From an uncultured Chloroflexota bacterium (GTDB taxonomy: Bacteria > Chloroflexota > UBA11872): a DNA stretch of 64,000 nt. This document shows positions 1 through 10,902 of this stretch, one piece after another (positions within the stretch are counted from its first letter, which is position 1; the number at the start of each line of letters is the position of its first letter). The position numbers and the translations under genes are program-made. Under the pieces are notes generated by a model, which was not told the DNA's origin, did not search any database, and saw only the letters and a list, made by a program, of their open reading frames with translations. The DNA lies in the NCBI GenBank assembly GCA_958296175.1, contig OY282448.1:1984472-2048471 (forward strand), written 5' to 3'.

Positions 1-1
1 G

Positions 2-424
2 GCCGACCCGTTTGGCATTCGCATCGCGCTGGAAACACACGACGCCTTTTCCAGCGGCCGGCGGGTGCGCGCCGTGCTCGATCTGGCGGACCACAGCGGC
101 GTGGGCGCCGTGTGGGACCTGGCGCACCCGCAGCGGCACGGCGAGAGCGCGGAGGAAACCTGGCGCTTGTTGGGGCGCGACATCGTGCACGTGCACTTCA
201 AGGACATGAAGCAGACCGGCGGCGGCCGCGACGGCTGGGAGTCCGTGCCGCCGGGCGCCGGCGATCTGCCGCTGGCGGCCATGGTGTCCCAGCTCGCGGC
301 GGCGAACTACGACGGCTACCTGTCGACCGAGTGGGAAGGCCGCGACCCGCACGGCGCCGACGACCCGACGGACGTGCTGCGCGCGCACACGGCCTATCTG
401 CGGAACCTGATCGACGCCGCCTGA
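2..424 (+). CDS. Sugar phosphate isomerase/epimerase (xylose isomerase-like TIM barrel), 3' part
   Basis: The reading frame is open from the first bases of the window to a TGA at 422-424, so only the last 140 residues are seen. They carry features of the AP-endonuclease-2/xylose-isomerase TIM-barrel family: ALETHD near the start (metal-ligand strand), VWDLAHP, then HVHFKDMK, and STEWEG near the C-terminus. Members isomerise or epimerise sugars or inositol derivatives using a divalent metal. The substrate cannot be told. Two complete relatives lie at 44979-46912, so this family is expanded in the genome. The next gene downstream is the trp operon with its own promoter, so this is probably the last gene of its transcript. 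Confidence 0.75.
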   Translation, partial: ADPFGIRIALETHDAFSSGRRVRAVLDLADHSGVGAVWDLAHPQRHGESAEETWRLLGRDIVHVHFKDMKQTGGGRDGWESVPPGAGDLPLAAMVSQLAAANYDGYLSTEWEGRDPHGADDPTDVLRAHTAYLRNLIDAA

Positions 425-521
425 GCGCTGCCGCGTCCTCCAGGACGAAGGGAAGTCCACCGAGGGAGGGAGAACGTGGGACGGGGAGGGGAAAGAGTGC
501 GTGGGGGGTGTTGGTTGGGCG

Positions 522-551
522 TTGACATGGGGGGCGGGGGTTGCTTAGGCT
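522..551 (+). promoter_or_regulatory. Sigma-70-type promoter of the trp operon
   Basis: A perfect -35 hexamer TTGACA lies at 522-527, followed by an 18-bp spacer and a -10-like TAGGCT at 546-551. The spacer is nearly pure G/C. The predicted transcript would start near 557, just ahead of the T-box stem I. Position and match are seen; activity is inferred. Confidence 0.6.
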
Positions 552-556
552 CGCGC

Positions 557-840
557 GTTGTAGGCGATGACCGGGACGAGTACGCCCCGTTCACCCACGC
601 CAGAGAGCCGGACCTCGAGCTGCAAGTCCGGTCGTGGGCACGGTGCCGAATGGCCCCGCGAGCTGCGGACCGAACGGCTGCGCTCAGTAGGCTCCGCCGG
701 CCGCCCACCGTGATCTGGGCAAGGTATCGAGCTTCGGGCTCCGTACCGCGGAGGAGCGCTGCGGCGCTCGAATAGGGGTGGCACCGCGAAGGCCGCGAGA
801 CCTCTCGCCCCCTGGGGTGAGAGGTTTTTTCGTTTGCATT
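557..840 (+). promoter_or_regulatory. T-box riboswitch, tryptophan-specific, upstream of trpE
   Basis: The leader has the ordered elements of a class I T-box. Stem I contains GATGA (566-570), AGTA (579-582), CAGAGAG (601-607) and GGTGCCGAA (642-650). Its helices can be paired by eye: 572-575 with 655-658, 587-590 with 640-643, 594-599 with 633-638, and 608-613 with 626-631. The specifier loop then exposes TGG at 651-653, the Trp codon. The T-box proper is at 771-788 (AGGGGTGGCACCGCG core), followed by a terminator at 800-830. The bulge reads UGGC; the C would pair with a G discriminator base, as expected for bacterial tRNA-Trp. Known: uncharged tRNA stabilises the antiterminator. Inferred: Trp starvation turns on the trp operon that follows. 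Confidence 0.9.
800..830 (+). terminator. Rho-independent attenuator terminator of the T-box leader
   Basis: The arms at 800-810 and 815-825 pair over about 11 bp with one G-U, leaving a small loop, and are followed directly by a run of T (825-830). It lies just after the T-box and 26 bp before the trpE start, the usual place for the regulated terminator. Confidence 0.85.
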
Positions 841-856
841 CGAGGGGAGGCCAGCA

Positions 857-2342
<1,486 letters not shown>

Positions 2343-2362
<20 letters not shown>

Positions 2363-2933
2363 CTACGACTCGTTTACCTACAACCTGGTGCAATACTTGC
2401 AGGTGCTGCACCCGCAGGTGGAGGTGCATCGCAACGACGCTATTTCCGTCGACGACGCGGCCGCCATGCGGCCGGATGCCGTCGTGATCTCACCCGGCCC
2501 CTGCACGCCAACCGAGGCCGGCATCTCTGTCGAGCTGATCCGCCGGCTGGGCCCGCGCGTGCCCACGCTGGGGGTGTGTCTGGGCCACCAGGCCATGGGG
2601 GCGGCGTTCGGCGGCCAGGTGGTGCGCGCCCCGCAGCTGATGCACGGCAAAACCTCGCCCATCGCGCACGACGGCTGTGCGCTCTTCGAGGGGTTGCCCA
2701 ACCCTTTCGAGGCCACGCGCTACCACTCGCTGATCGTGGAACGCGAGGGGCTGCCGGACGAATTGCAGATCACGGCCACCAGCCCCGACGGGCTTATCAT
2801 GGGGATGCAACACCGCTCGCACCCCATGTACGGCGTGCAGTTTCATCCCGAATCCATTCTGACCAGCGCCGGCCCCGCGTTGCTGCGCAATTTCTTGGGG
2901 CTGGCCGGGGTCGAGGTGCAGGAACAGCCATGA
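2343..2933 (+). CDS. trpG: Anthranilate synthase component II, glutamine amidotransferase (TrpG)
   Basis: 196 residues, class I glutamine amidotransferase. GTG start inside the end of trpE. The N-terminus [13 protein letters not shown] is the TrpG/PabA signature; the nucleophile is Cys79 in GVCLGHQ and the His/Glu pair is in HPES (168 and 170). It releases ammonia from glutamine for TrpE. The same subunit could also serve para-aminobenzoate synthesis, since no separate pabA is visible here. The stop overlaps the trpD start in an ATGA junction. Confidence 0.96.
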
Positions 2934-3955
2934 TTGCCGAGGCCATTCGCACCGTGGTCGAAGGCCGCGATCTGGACCGGCGGCTGGCCTGCGGTCTGAT
3001 GGATTCGATCCTGGACAACGCCATGACGCCGGCGCAGTTCGGGGCGCTGGTCGTGGGCCTGCGGCTCAAGGGCGAGACGGCCGCCGAGCTGGCGGGGTTT
3101 GTGGACAGCATGCGCCGCCACGCGCGGCGCGTGGAGATCGACCTGCCCGCGTTGCTGGACACGTGCGGCACGGGCGGCGGGCGCACGCGCTGGCTGGGCG
3201 TTTCCACCAGCGCCGCCATCGTGGCGGCCGGCGCGGGCGCCGTGGTGGCCAAACACGGCAACCGCGGCGTGACGCGGCCGGTGGGCAGCAGCGACCTGAT
3301 GGAAGCGCTGGGCGTGAACCTGACGGCGGGACCGGAGCAAGTGCGCCAGGCGCTGGCGGAAGCGCGCGTGGGCTTCATGTTCGCGCAGGCGTTTCATCCC
3401 GCCATGCGCTTCGTTGCGCCGCTGCGGCGCGAAATCGGCGTGCGCACGGTGTTCAACGTGCTGGGGCCGCTCACCAGCCCGGCGGGCGCGCGGCGGCGCT
3501 TGCTGGGCGTGGGCGACCCCGCGCTGGCGCCGCGCATGGCCGAAGCGCTCGGCCAGCTGGGCGTCGACCGCGCCCTGGTCGTGCACGGGCACGGCGGCGT
3601 GGACGAAGTCTCGCTGACCGGCCCGACGCAGGTCGTCGATCTGGCGGACGGCGCGGTGTCGCGCTACGAGCTGACGCCGGACGACTTCGGGCTGCCGCCG
3701 GTGGACGCGGCGGAGCTTGCCATCGACGACGCGGCGGAAGCGGCCGCGGCCACGCGCGCCTTGCTGCGCGGCGAACCGGTCGGCGCGCGCCGCGGCGTGG
3801 TGCTGGCCAACGCCTCGGCGGCGCTGGTGGCCGCGGGGGTCGCCGCCGACTGGCGCGACGGCGTGCGGCGCGCGGCCGCAGCCGTGGCCAGCGGCGCGGC
3901 GCTGGCCTGTCTGGACACCTTGGTCGAGGTCTCGAATCGAACCAACGGAGCCTGA
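2930..3955 (+). CDS. trpD: Anthranilate phosphoribosyltransferase (TrpD), altered PRPP loop
   Basis: 341 residues; ATG overlaps the trpG stop (ATGA). It transfers phosphoribose from PRPP to anthranilate. Fold and context are clear: GTGG at 80-83, KHGNR near 108, RREIGVRT and NVLGPL in the middle, HGHGGVDE later. The PRPP/magnesium loop is unusual, however. Families normally read GTGGDGxxTxN followed by ST; here it is [14 protein letters not shown], so the Asp, Thr and Asn positions are Gly84, Trp88 and Gly90. The KHGNRxxSS element reads KHGNRGVTR. From memory, the equivalent Asp-to-Gly change in an archaeal TrpD relieves magnesium inhibition, so the enzyme may still work with changed kinetics. 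A complete trp operon around it argues against loss of function. Confidence 0.92.
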   Translation: MIAEAIRTVVEGRDLDRRLACGLMDSILDNAMTPAQFGALVVGLRLKGETAAELAGFVDSMRRHARRVEIDLPALLDTCGTGGGRTRWLGVSTSAAIVAAGAGAVVAKHGNRGVTRPVGSSDLMEALGVNLTAGPEQVRQALAEARVGFMFAQAFHPAMRFVAPLRREIGVRTVFNVLGPLTSPAGARRRLLGVGDPALAPRMAEALGQLGVDRALVVHGHGGVDEVSLTGPTQVVDLADGAVSRYELTPDDFGLPPVDAAELAIDDAAEAAAATRALLRGEPVGARRGVVLANASAALVAAGVAADWRDGVRRAAAAVASGAALACLDTLVEVSNRTNGA

Positions 3956-3958
3956 GCC

Positions 3959-4738
3959 GTGATCCTGGACGAGATCGTTGCGCGCAAGCGAATCGACGTG
4001 GCCGCGCGCGCCGCGCGCACGCCCCTGCGCGGCCTGGAGGCGCGCGCTGCCGACCGCAGCCCCGCGCGCTCGCTGTGGCACGCGCTGGACATGGCGGGCG
4101 TGGGCGTCATCGCCGAGATCAAGCGCCGCTCGCCCACGGCGGGCGCGCTGGCCGACCACGTGGACCCCGCGGCCTGGGCCGCGCGCTACGCCGCCGGCGG
4201 CGCGGTCGCGATTTCCGTGCTCACCGACCAGCCCTACTTTGGCGGCTCGCACGCCGACCTGCAGGCCGCGCGCGCCGCCGTGGACGTTCCGGTGCTGCAA
4301 AAGGACTTCGTGATCGACGACTACCAGATATACGAAGCCGCGGCCTACGGGGCCGACGCCGTGCTCGTCATCACGGGACTCACCGAGGACCAGGACGTGC
4401 GCCGTGAGGTCGAGCTGGTCGAGCGCCTGGGCATGGAAGCGCTGGTGGAAGTGCACACCGAGGACGACGTGGACGCGGCGCTGCTGGCAGGGGCGCGCAT
4501 CATCGGCGTCAACAACCGCAACCTGCGCGAGTTCACCACGGACCTGGCGGTGACCGAGGCCATGTGCCGGCTGATCCCGGACGACGTCACCGTCGTGAGC
4601 GAAAGCGGCGTGCACACGGCGCACGACGTCGAACGCCTGGCCGCCTCCGGCGTGAGCGGCGTGCTGGTGGGCGAATCGATCATGTCCGCCGCCGATCCCC
4701 TGGAACAGCTGCGCATGCTGGTCGCGGCGGGTGAATAA
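3959..4738 (+). CDS. trpC: Indole-3-glycerol phosphate synthase (TrpC)
   Basis: 259 residues, GTG start 3 bp after the trpD stop. A beta/alpha barrel that closes CdRP to indole-3-glycerol phosphate with loss of CO2 and water. Seen: MILDEIVARKRIDV N-terminus, IAEIKRRSPTAG (substrate loop with catalytic Lys), VLTDQPYFGGS, VLQKDFVIDDYQIYEA, LVEVHTEDD, GVNNRNL and VSESGV, all in family order and spacing. Length is normal. TrpF follows after a 6-bp gap, so the two are separate proteins, not the fused form of enterobacteria. Confidence 0.97.
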   Translation: MILDEIVARKRIDVAARAARTPLRGLEARAADRSPARSLWHALDMAGVGVIAEIKRRSPTAGALADHVDPAAWAARYAAGGAVAISVLTDQPYFGGSHADLQAARAAVDVPVLQKDFVIDDYQIYEAAAYGADAVLVITGLTEDQDVRREVELVERLGMEALVEVHTEDDVDAALLAGARIIGVNNRNLREFTTDLAVTEAMCRLIPDDVTVVSESGVHTAHDVERLAASGVSGVLVGESIMSAADPLEQLRMLVAAGE

Positions 4739-4744
4739 TCAGTC

Positions 4745-5353
4745 GTGCTAGTAAAGATTTGCGGGCTGCTGGAACCGGCCGACGCCGCGGCTGCCGCAGC
4801 GGCCGGCGCCGACATGCTGGGCGTGATCTTCGCGCCCGCGCGGCGTCGGCGCACGCTGGCGGAAGCGCAGGCAATCTTCGCCGCCGCGCCGCCGCACGTG
4901 GAGCGGGTGGGCGTGTTCGTCGACGCGCCGCCGGCCGAGGTGCGCGAGGCGGTCGACGCCTGCCGTCTGGACCGCACACAGTTTTCCGGCGGCGAATCCC
5001 CGGCCTACTGTGCGGCCTTCGGCGCCTGCGCCGTGAAGACGCTGCGGCTGCCGGCGGACCGCGCGGCGTTTGCGGCGTACACGCTCGACCTGTTCCACCT
5101 GGACGCGCCCGTGAAGGGACGCGCGGGAGGCACCGGCGAGTGCTGGGACTACGCCCAAGCCGCCGAGGCCGCCTACACCTACCGCGTGCTGCTGGGCGGC
5201 GGGCTGACCTGCGGCAACGTGGCGGGCGCCATCGCCGCGGCGCGGCCCTTTGGCGTGGACGTGAGCAGCGGGGTGGAGACGGACGGGCGCAAGGACCACG
5301 ACACGATCGAGCGCTTCATCCGCGCCGCCCGCCAGGCGTTCGCCGCGCTGTGA
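4745..5353 (+). CDS. trpF: Phosphoribosylanthranilate isomerase (TrpF)
   Basis: 202 residues, GTG start. It performs the Amadori rearrangement of PRA to CdRP, the step before TrpC. The catalytic Cys is in KICG at residues 4-7, the general-acid Asp in DAPVKGRAGGTG, and the phosphate site in VLLGGGLTCGNV and GVDVSSGVETDGRKD. One deviation: the usual VQLHG motif reads TQFSG, losing the His. Its stop overlaps the start of the next gene (GTGA), an unknown lipoprotein. Confidence 0.94.
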   Translation: MLVKICGLLEPADAAAAAAAGADMLGVIFAPARRRRTLAEAQAIFAAAPPHVERVGVFVDAPPAEVREAVDACRLDRTQFSGGESPAYCAAFGACAVKTLRLPADRAAFAAYTLDLFHLDAPVKGRAGGTGECWDYAQAAEAAYTYRVLLGGGLTCGNVAGAIAAARPFGVDVSSGVETDGRKDHDTIERFIRAARQAFAAL

Positions 5354-6398
5354 CGCGCATTCGCTGGCGGCTGGCGGCGGCGATGCTGGGGCTGCTGGCG
5401 TTGGCCGGCTGTACGCACGGGATGGAGCTGGAGAACGGCGCGCGGCCGGTGCGCCAGATCGCACAGATCAATTTCCTGTTTTCCGAGGGGCAGTCGGAGT
5501 TCCCGATTGCGCCGCCGGCCGCTCCGGCCGCTGCCCAGGCCGGCGCCGCGCCGACCCCGCCGGTGACGCTCGCGCCGCCGGCCGTGCAGGTCCAGCCCAG
5601 CCCGGCGGCGCCCCAGCGGCGGGTGACGCCGCCCGACCTGCTGCCGGCGGAGACCCAAGCGCCGTCGCCAACGTCCCCGGCCGCGCCCACAGCCGCGCCC
5701 ACCGCCGCGTCGACGGCGGCCGCAACACCGACACCGACGGCGGCCGCAACACCGACACCGACGACGGTGCCGGCCACGCCCGAGGAAATCGCCGCCATCG
5801 CCGCGGACGACACCGCCGCGTCGCTGGCAATTCCCGCCGCCGAGATCGACCCGGGCCTGGAGGTGTTCGACGAAGACACGGACCCCGCCAACTATCTGGC
5901 GCCGGAGCTGATCGCCGAGTCGAACCTGGTCAGTTTCATCGTCACCGGCGGACGCCGCCAGTCTGCGGCCGGCGCCTCGACCGGGCGTCCTGTCCAGCTG
6001 GTGCAGCGCGTGTTCGTGCACGCCGACGCGGCAGGCGCGTCCGTCATGTACCCGCGCCTGCGCGACGAAGCGGCGCCGGCCTTCGCCGTCGCGGCGCTGG
6101 ATTTCTTCCGTGAAATCTATCCCGACCTGACCCAATCCTCGCGCGCCGCCAATCAGTTCAGCGCGGCGGACGAGAATCATCTGATCGAGGTGCGCATCGA
6201 CCCGCAGGTCGAGCCGTCCGAACGCGCCTTGGGCCCGGGCGACCCGCACGTGTACTACTTGATCATGCGGCAGGGGCGGGTGACGGCCATCTTCGAGGTG
6301 TTCTATCTGAGCCAGCAGAACCCGCCGACCGTTGCCCTGTTGGTGGAACGTCTGGTGAACCGTCTGCCGCAGGAGCTGAGCGGCGCGGCGGCGCCGTC

Positions 6399-6402
<4 letters not shown>
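5350..6402 (+). CDS. Unknown lipoprotein embedded in the trp operon
   Basis: 350 residues from a GTG that overlaps the trpF stop; its own stop overlaps the trpB start (ATGA). Residues 1-20 form a signal peptide with lipobox LAGC (Cys21), so the mature protein should be anchored outside the membrane. Residues about 50-145 are a low-complexity Ala/Pro/Thr linker, which includes a 24-bp perfect tandem duplication at 5713-5760. The C-terminal 170 residues look folded ([42 protein letters not shown]) but I recognise no family. Because translation is coupled on both sides it must be co-expressed with the trp enzymes. Any role in Trp physiology is unproved; it could be a hitchhiker. Confidence 0.8.
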
Positions 6403-7597
<1,195 letters not shown>

Positions 7598-7601
<4 letters not shown>

Positions 7602-8386
7602 ACCGAATCGACGCCGCGTTCGCGGCGGCGGCCGACGCCCGGCGGCTGGTGCTGGCGCCTTACACCACCGTGGGCTTCCCAACCCTGGCCGCCTCTCTAG
7701 AGCTGGCGCTGGCCTACGTGGACGCCGGCGCCGACATGCTGGAGATCGGGATGCCCTTCAGCGACCCGATCGCGGACGGCCCCACGGTGCAGGCCGCCTC
7801 GCAGATCGCGCTGGACGGCGGCGTGCGGCTGGACGACGCGCTGTCGCTCATTGCCCAGATTCGGGCGCGCACCGAGATTCCGCTGCTCCTGATGGGGTAC
7901 GCCAACCCCTTCATGCGGCGCGGGTTCGGCGCCTTGGTTCGGGAGGCGGCGGACGCGGGCGCCGACGGTCTGATCGTGCCCGACGTGCTGCCGGAGCACG
8001 CCGGCGGCCTCGAGGCCCTGGGCGCAGAGCTCGACCTGCACGTCATTCGCTTCGCCGCGCCGACCACGCCGACCGAACGGTTGGCGCGCATCGGCGAGGG
8101 AGCGCGCGGGTTCGTCTATTGCGTCAGCGTGACCGGCGTCACCGGCAGCCGGCCGGAGTTGGCCGCCAGCCTGCCGGCCTATCTGAAGCGCGTCGGCCGC
8201 GCCGTGCGGGCGCCGCGCATGGTGGGATTCGGCATTTCCACGCCCGAGCACCTGCGGCGGCTGCGCGGTTTGGCCGAGGGAGCAATCGTGGCCAGCGCGT
8301 TGATCGACATCGTGCGCGCCAACGGCGCGCGGCGCGGCGCGGCGGCGGCCGCGAACCACGTGCGGAAGCTCGCAGCCGCGCGGTGA
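7598..8386 (+). CDS. trpA: Tryptophan synthase alpha chain (TrpA)
   Basis: 262 residues, GTG start overlapping the trpB stop. A TIM barrel that cleaves indole-3-glycerol phosphate and channels indole to TrpB. The catalytic Glu49 ([10 protein letters not shown]) and Asp60 (IADGP) fall at the classical numbering. Also seen: [23 protein letters not shown] and GFGIST. Last biosynthetic gene of the operon; a hydrolase gene starts in its stop codon. Confidence 0.97.
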
Positions 8387-9324
8387 CCGGCGTCCTGGCC
8401 CTGGCGCTGGGGCTGGCGGCGGCGCTCTATGCGTTCGTCACTGCGCACACCGCCTGGCGCATCACGCATCCCAACCGCGTCTGGCGTCCGCAGGATTGGC
8501 ATCCACCGCCGCTGGACGAGCGCCGCGTGTTCTTCAAGGCGTCCGACGGCATCCGTTTGACCGGATGGATACGCGCGCACGACACGCCGCACGCAACCGT
8601 CGTCTGCGTGCACGGCCTGGGCGTCAACCGCACCGCCATCGAGTGGCGCGCCTGGCGGCTGTTCCAGCGCGGCTTTTCGGTGATGCTCTTCGACTTGCGC
8701 GGCTGCGGCGCCTCGGAAGGCCGCGTGACGACCGGCGGCGCGCTGGAGGTCTACGACGTATGCGCCGCCGTGGACGTGTGCCTGGCGCAGCCGGAGTTCG
8801 GCGGCGCGCCCATTGTGGTGCTGGCCGACTCGATGGGTGCGACGGCGGCAATCGCCGCGGCGGCGCAGCGGCCCGAAATCCGCGCGCTGTGGAGCGACGC
8901 GGCCTTCGTCTCGCTGGAGAGCGCCATCGGCTGGGGGTTCGCCGCCTACACCGGGCTGCCGCCGCGCCTGTTCCAGCGCGCCGTGGTGGCGCTGGCCGAA
9001 CGCTTCGCTGGCGCGCCGGTGTCAGCGGTGGACGTCGCCCTGGCCATCGCGCGCATCGCGCCGCGTCCGGTCATGCTGGTGCACGGAACCGACGACCCGC
9101 TGGCGCCCTGCGCCGACGCCCGCCGGCTGCACGCGCAGGCCGGCGAATCGGCGGAACTCTGGCTGGAGCCCGCGGCCGGGCACGTGGTGGCCGGCTTCGT
9201 GGATCCCGAGGTCTACGCCGACCGCGCGGCCGCGTTCTTCACGCGCGCCGCCGCGGCGGACCTTCGGGACGACAGGAGTCCCGCAGCAAACGCCGCCAAC
9301 GGCGAATCCTCAGCACCCTCCTAA
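8383..9324 (+). CDS. Membrane-anchored alpha/beta hydrolase
   Basis: 313 residues from a GTG overlapping the trpA stop. An N-terminal hydrophobic stretch (residues 3-25) suggests a signal anchor. The hydrolase core has VVCVHGLGVNR (oxyanion region), FDLRGCGASEG, the nucleophile Ser150 in LADSMGA, an Asp in HGTDDPLAP and a His in AAGHVVAG. The nucleophile elbow begins with Asp rather than the usual Gly. Similar proteins are described as serine aminopeptidase S33-like or BAAT-type hydrolases; the substrate is unknown. It is transcriptionally and translationally tied to trpA, with no evident metabolic reason. Confidence 0.82.
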   Translation: MTGVLALALGLAAALYAFVTAHTAWRITHPNRVWRPQDWHPPPLDERRVFFKASDGIRLTGWIRAHDTPHATVVCVHGLGVNRTAIEWRAWRLFQRGFSVMLFDLRGCGASEGRVTTGGALEVYDVCAAVDVCLAQPEFGGAPIVVLADSMGATAAIAAAAQRPEIRALWSDAAFVSLESAIGWGFAAYTGLPPRLFQRAVVALAERFAGAPVSAVDVALAIARIAPRPVMLVHGTDDPLAPCADARRLHAQAGESAELWLEPAAGHVVAGFVDPEVYADRAAAFFTRAAAADLRDDRSPAANAANGESSAPS

Positions 9325-9403
9325 AGCACGCCCACGCAGCGGTCTCCCACCGCCGCCGCCTGCACCAGCACCACGCCGCCCCTGAACCGCGCCCGCGCAG
9401 AAT

Positions 9404-9445
9404 CCCCTCTCCCCGCGCCTGCGGGGAGAGGGTTAGGGTGAGGGG
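9404..9445. repeat. Dispersed palindrome, CCCTCTCCC/GGGAGAGGG family (copy 1)
   Basis: Inverted arms CCCTCTCCCCGC and GCGGGGAGAGGG around a 4-nt loop, followed by the tail TTAGGGTGAGGGG. It sits in the 195-bp gap between two convergent genes and could also act as a terminator. The same element recurs near 26.8, 28.4-28.8, 32.5-32.7 and 44.1 kb. Confidence 0.8.
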
Positions 9446-9519
9446 CGGTCCCGAGGCTGGATCGGAGCGATCTGGGCTTTGTCCTGATCGTCGATGCGTT
9501 ACGTTCGCGTGAACGCGAC

Positions 9520-10032
9520 CTAGACAGCCTCGTCCCAGCGGGTGCTGCGGGTGTCGGCTTCGATGTCGGGGGTGCTGTAGGCCTCGGTTTCCAGCAGTTC
9601 CTTGAGTTTGTCCAGCGCGACGGTCATCACGAGGTTGGCGTCGCGCTTGGCGCCGCCGCCGATGCCCAGGAAGCTGAAGCCTTCATCGGCCAGCTGGAGC
9701 ACCCAGTCGACCTCCACGCCGGTGAGCGAGAACTTGACCTGCACGCTGGCCGTGTGGGGGCGGAACTCCGCGTAGCGCGTGGGCAGGCGGTAGGTGAAAA
9801 CGCGGTGTTCGGGGTCGAATTCCAGAATCTCGATCTGGGCGGATGCCGCGCCGCTCACCGCCACCTTCGCGCCAGCCGCCGGTTCGCCTCCGTCCACAAG
9901 CGCGGCCTCGGACACGCCGGGGAACCAGCGCACCAGCTCCGCGCGCGAAGTCCAGGCGCGCCAGGCGGCGTCGGGGTCGGTGTGGATGAATTTCTCGGCG
10001 CGGATGCCCGAGACGATCCGGTGCGACTGCAT
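9520..10032 (-). CDS. SRPBCC-fold protein (AHSA1/START-like)
   Basis: 170 residues starting at MQSHRIV; I chose this ATG because GAGGAG lies just upstream, whereas an in-frame start 26 codons earlier encodes only low-complexity sequence. The pattern RIVSGIRAEKFIHTDPDAAWRAWTSRAELVRWFPG is typical of activator-of-HSP90-like SRPBCC proteins, which bind hydrophobic ligands in a helix-grip cavity. No catalytic residues are predictable. The ligand is unknown. It is convergent with the trp-operon hydrolase and divergent from the tRNA-Ser genes. Confidence 0.75.
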   Translation of the reverse strand: MQSHRIVSGIRAEKFIHTDPDAAWRAWTSRAELVRWFPGVSEAALVDGGEPAAGAKVAVSGAASAQIEILEFDPEHRVFTYRLPTRYAEFRPHTASVQVKFSLTGVEVDWVLQLADEGFSFLGIGGGAKRDANLVMTVALDKLKELLETEAYSTPDIEADTRSTRWDEAV

Positions 10033-10153
10033 GGCAGCTCCTCGCCGTCGGCGGCTTCTATCGCCGTCATGGTACGCGGACGCGCCGCCGGCGGCATCCG
10101 AATCGGACATGCCGCCCGGGCGTCCGACCGTCGTGCGGCGGTAGACTTACGGC

Positions 10154-10241
10154 GGAGGGGTGCCCGAGCGGCTTATGGGGCTCGTCTCGAAAACGAGTAG
10201 GCGTGATGAGCGCCACGTGGGTTCGAATCCCACCCTCTCCG
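10154..10241 (+). tRNA. tRNA-Ser (CGA)
   Basis: 88 nt. The acceptor GGAGGGG pairs with the 3' arm CCTCTCC over 7 bp with one G-U. Anticodon loop CTCGAAA with anticodon CGA at 10188-10190 reads TCG. The long variable arm of tRNA-Ser is present and the T arm is GTGGGTTCGAATCCCAC. CCA is not encoded. Confidence 0.95.
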
Positions 10242-10280
10242 CCCCGGTCCAGCCCGACGGCGGACCGGTGTCACTGCGGC

Positions 10281-10370
10281 GCCCGGCCCGCGCGCGCGGG
10301 CGCCAACGGGTTTCGCGCCCGTGCCCAGTGCACACCCGTAGGCCCGGCCCGCGCCGGCGGGCGCCAACGG
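10281..10370. repeat. Direct repeat doublet, 61-bp period, between two tRNA-Ser genes
   Basis: Two 29-nt copies (10281-10309 and 10342-10370) differ at two adjacent bases. Each contains a GC palindrome (CCCGCGCGCGCGGG in the first). The 32-nt sequence between them is unrelated to the stretch following the second copy. The spacing equals that of the repeats at 10676, 50129 and 51294. Confidence 0.7.
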
Positions 10371-10418
10371 CGGGCACGGGGTGTGCCGTGGCCGTCGGTT
10401 GCTAGCATCCCAATACGC

Positions 10419-10503
10419 GGAGAGGTCGCCTAGAGGCTTAGGGCGCACGCCTGGAAAGCGTGTAGGGGGCAACCCCACGTGGGTTCGAATCCCACCCTCT
10501 CCG
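10419..10503 (+). tRNA. tRNA-Ser (GGA)
   Basis: 85 nt. The acceptor GGAGAGG pairs perfectly with CCTCTCC. Anticodon loop CTGGAAA with anticodon GGA at 10453-10455 reads TCC/TCT. A long variable arm is present and the T arm is identical to that of the upstream tRNA-Ser(CGA). CCA is not encoded. Two serine isoacceptors lie side by side. Confidence 0.95.
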
Positions 10504-10675
10504 CCCAAACGCGCCTACCCCGCGCGCCCGAGAAGCGCCGTGGGCGCGGCGAGCCTTCCTTTCCGGCAACGCGCTTGCCCCTCGTCCCCTCCCGCGGCTC
10601 GGATGCGGGAAGGCGAGAGAGGCGCGCTGTGTGCGGGGCGGAAGGCCGCCGCGGTTGGGTGTTGGGCGGGGGCTG

Positions 10676-10827
10676 AAGAAAAACCCGCCTGCGCTGGGAA
10701 TCCCCAGTACGGCCGCCGCCGCGCCATGTCGAGGGAAAGAAAAACCCGCCTGCGCTGGGAATCCCCCTGCTGCCAGCGGGGTCTACGGCTCCGTCCCAGG
10801 AAAAACCGCCTGCGCTGAGAAATCCCC
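10676..10827. CRISPR. CRISPR-like mini-array, 3 repeats and 2 spacers, no cas genes
   Basis: Two identical 30-nt repeats (10676-10705 and 10737-10766) and a degenerate third (10798-10827) are placed exactly 61 bp apart, with unrelated 31-nt spacers. The repeat has a central imperfect hairpin (CCCGC/GC-T-GGG). The third copy has two compensating indels and two substitutions, like a decayed terminal repeat. Size and period match type I-E arrays. Against this: the repeat resembles common dispersed REP palindromes, a single related copy occurs at 20866-20889, and no cas gene is in the window. It could therefore be a REP cluster. It occupies most of the 399-bp gap between tRNA-Ser and the next gene; the rest shows nothing recognisable. 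Confidence 0.45.
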
Positions 10828-10902
10828 TTGCGTTAGTCGATGGTGATACTTACAGTTCGCTATGGTCGAATGTCAGTCAATACGAACAAATAGTCTCAGT
10901 CC

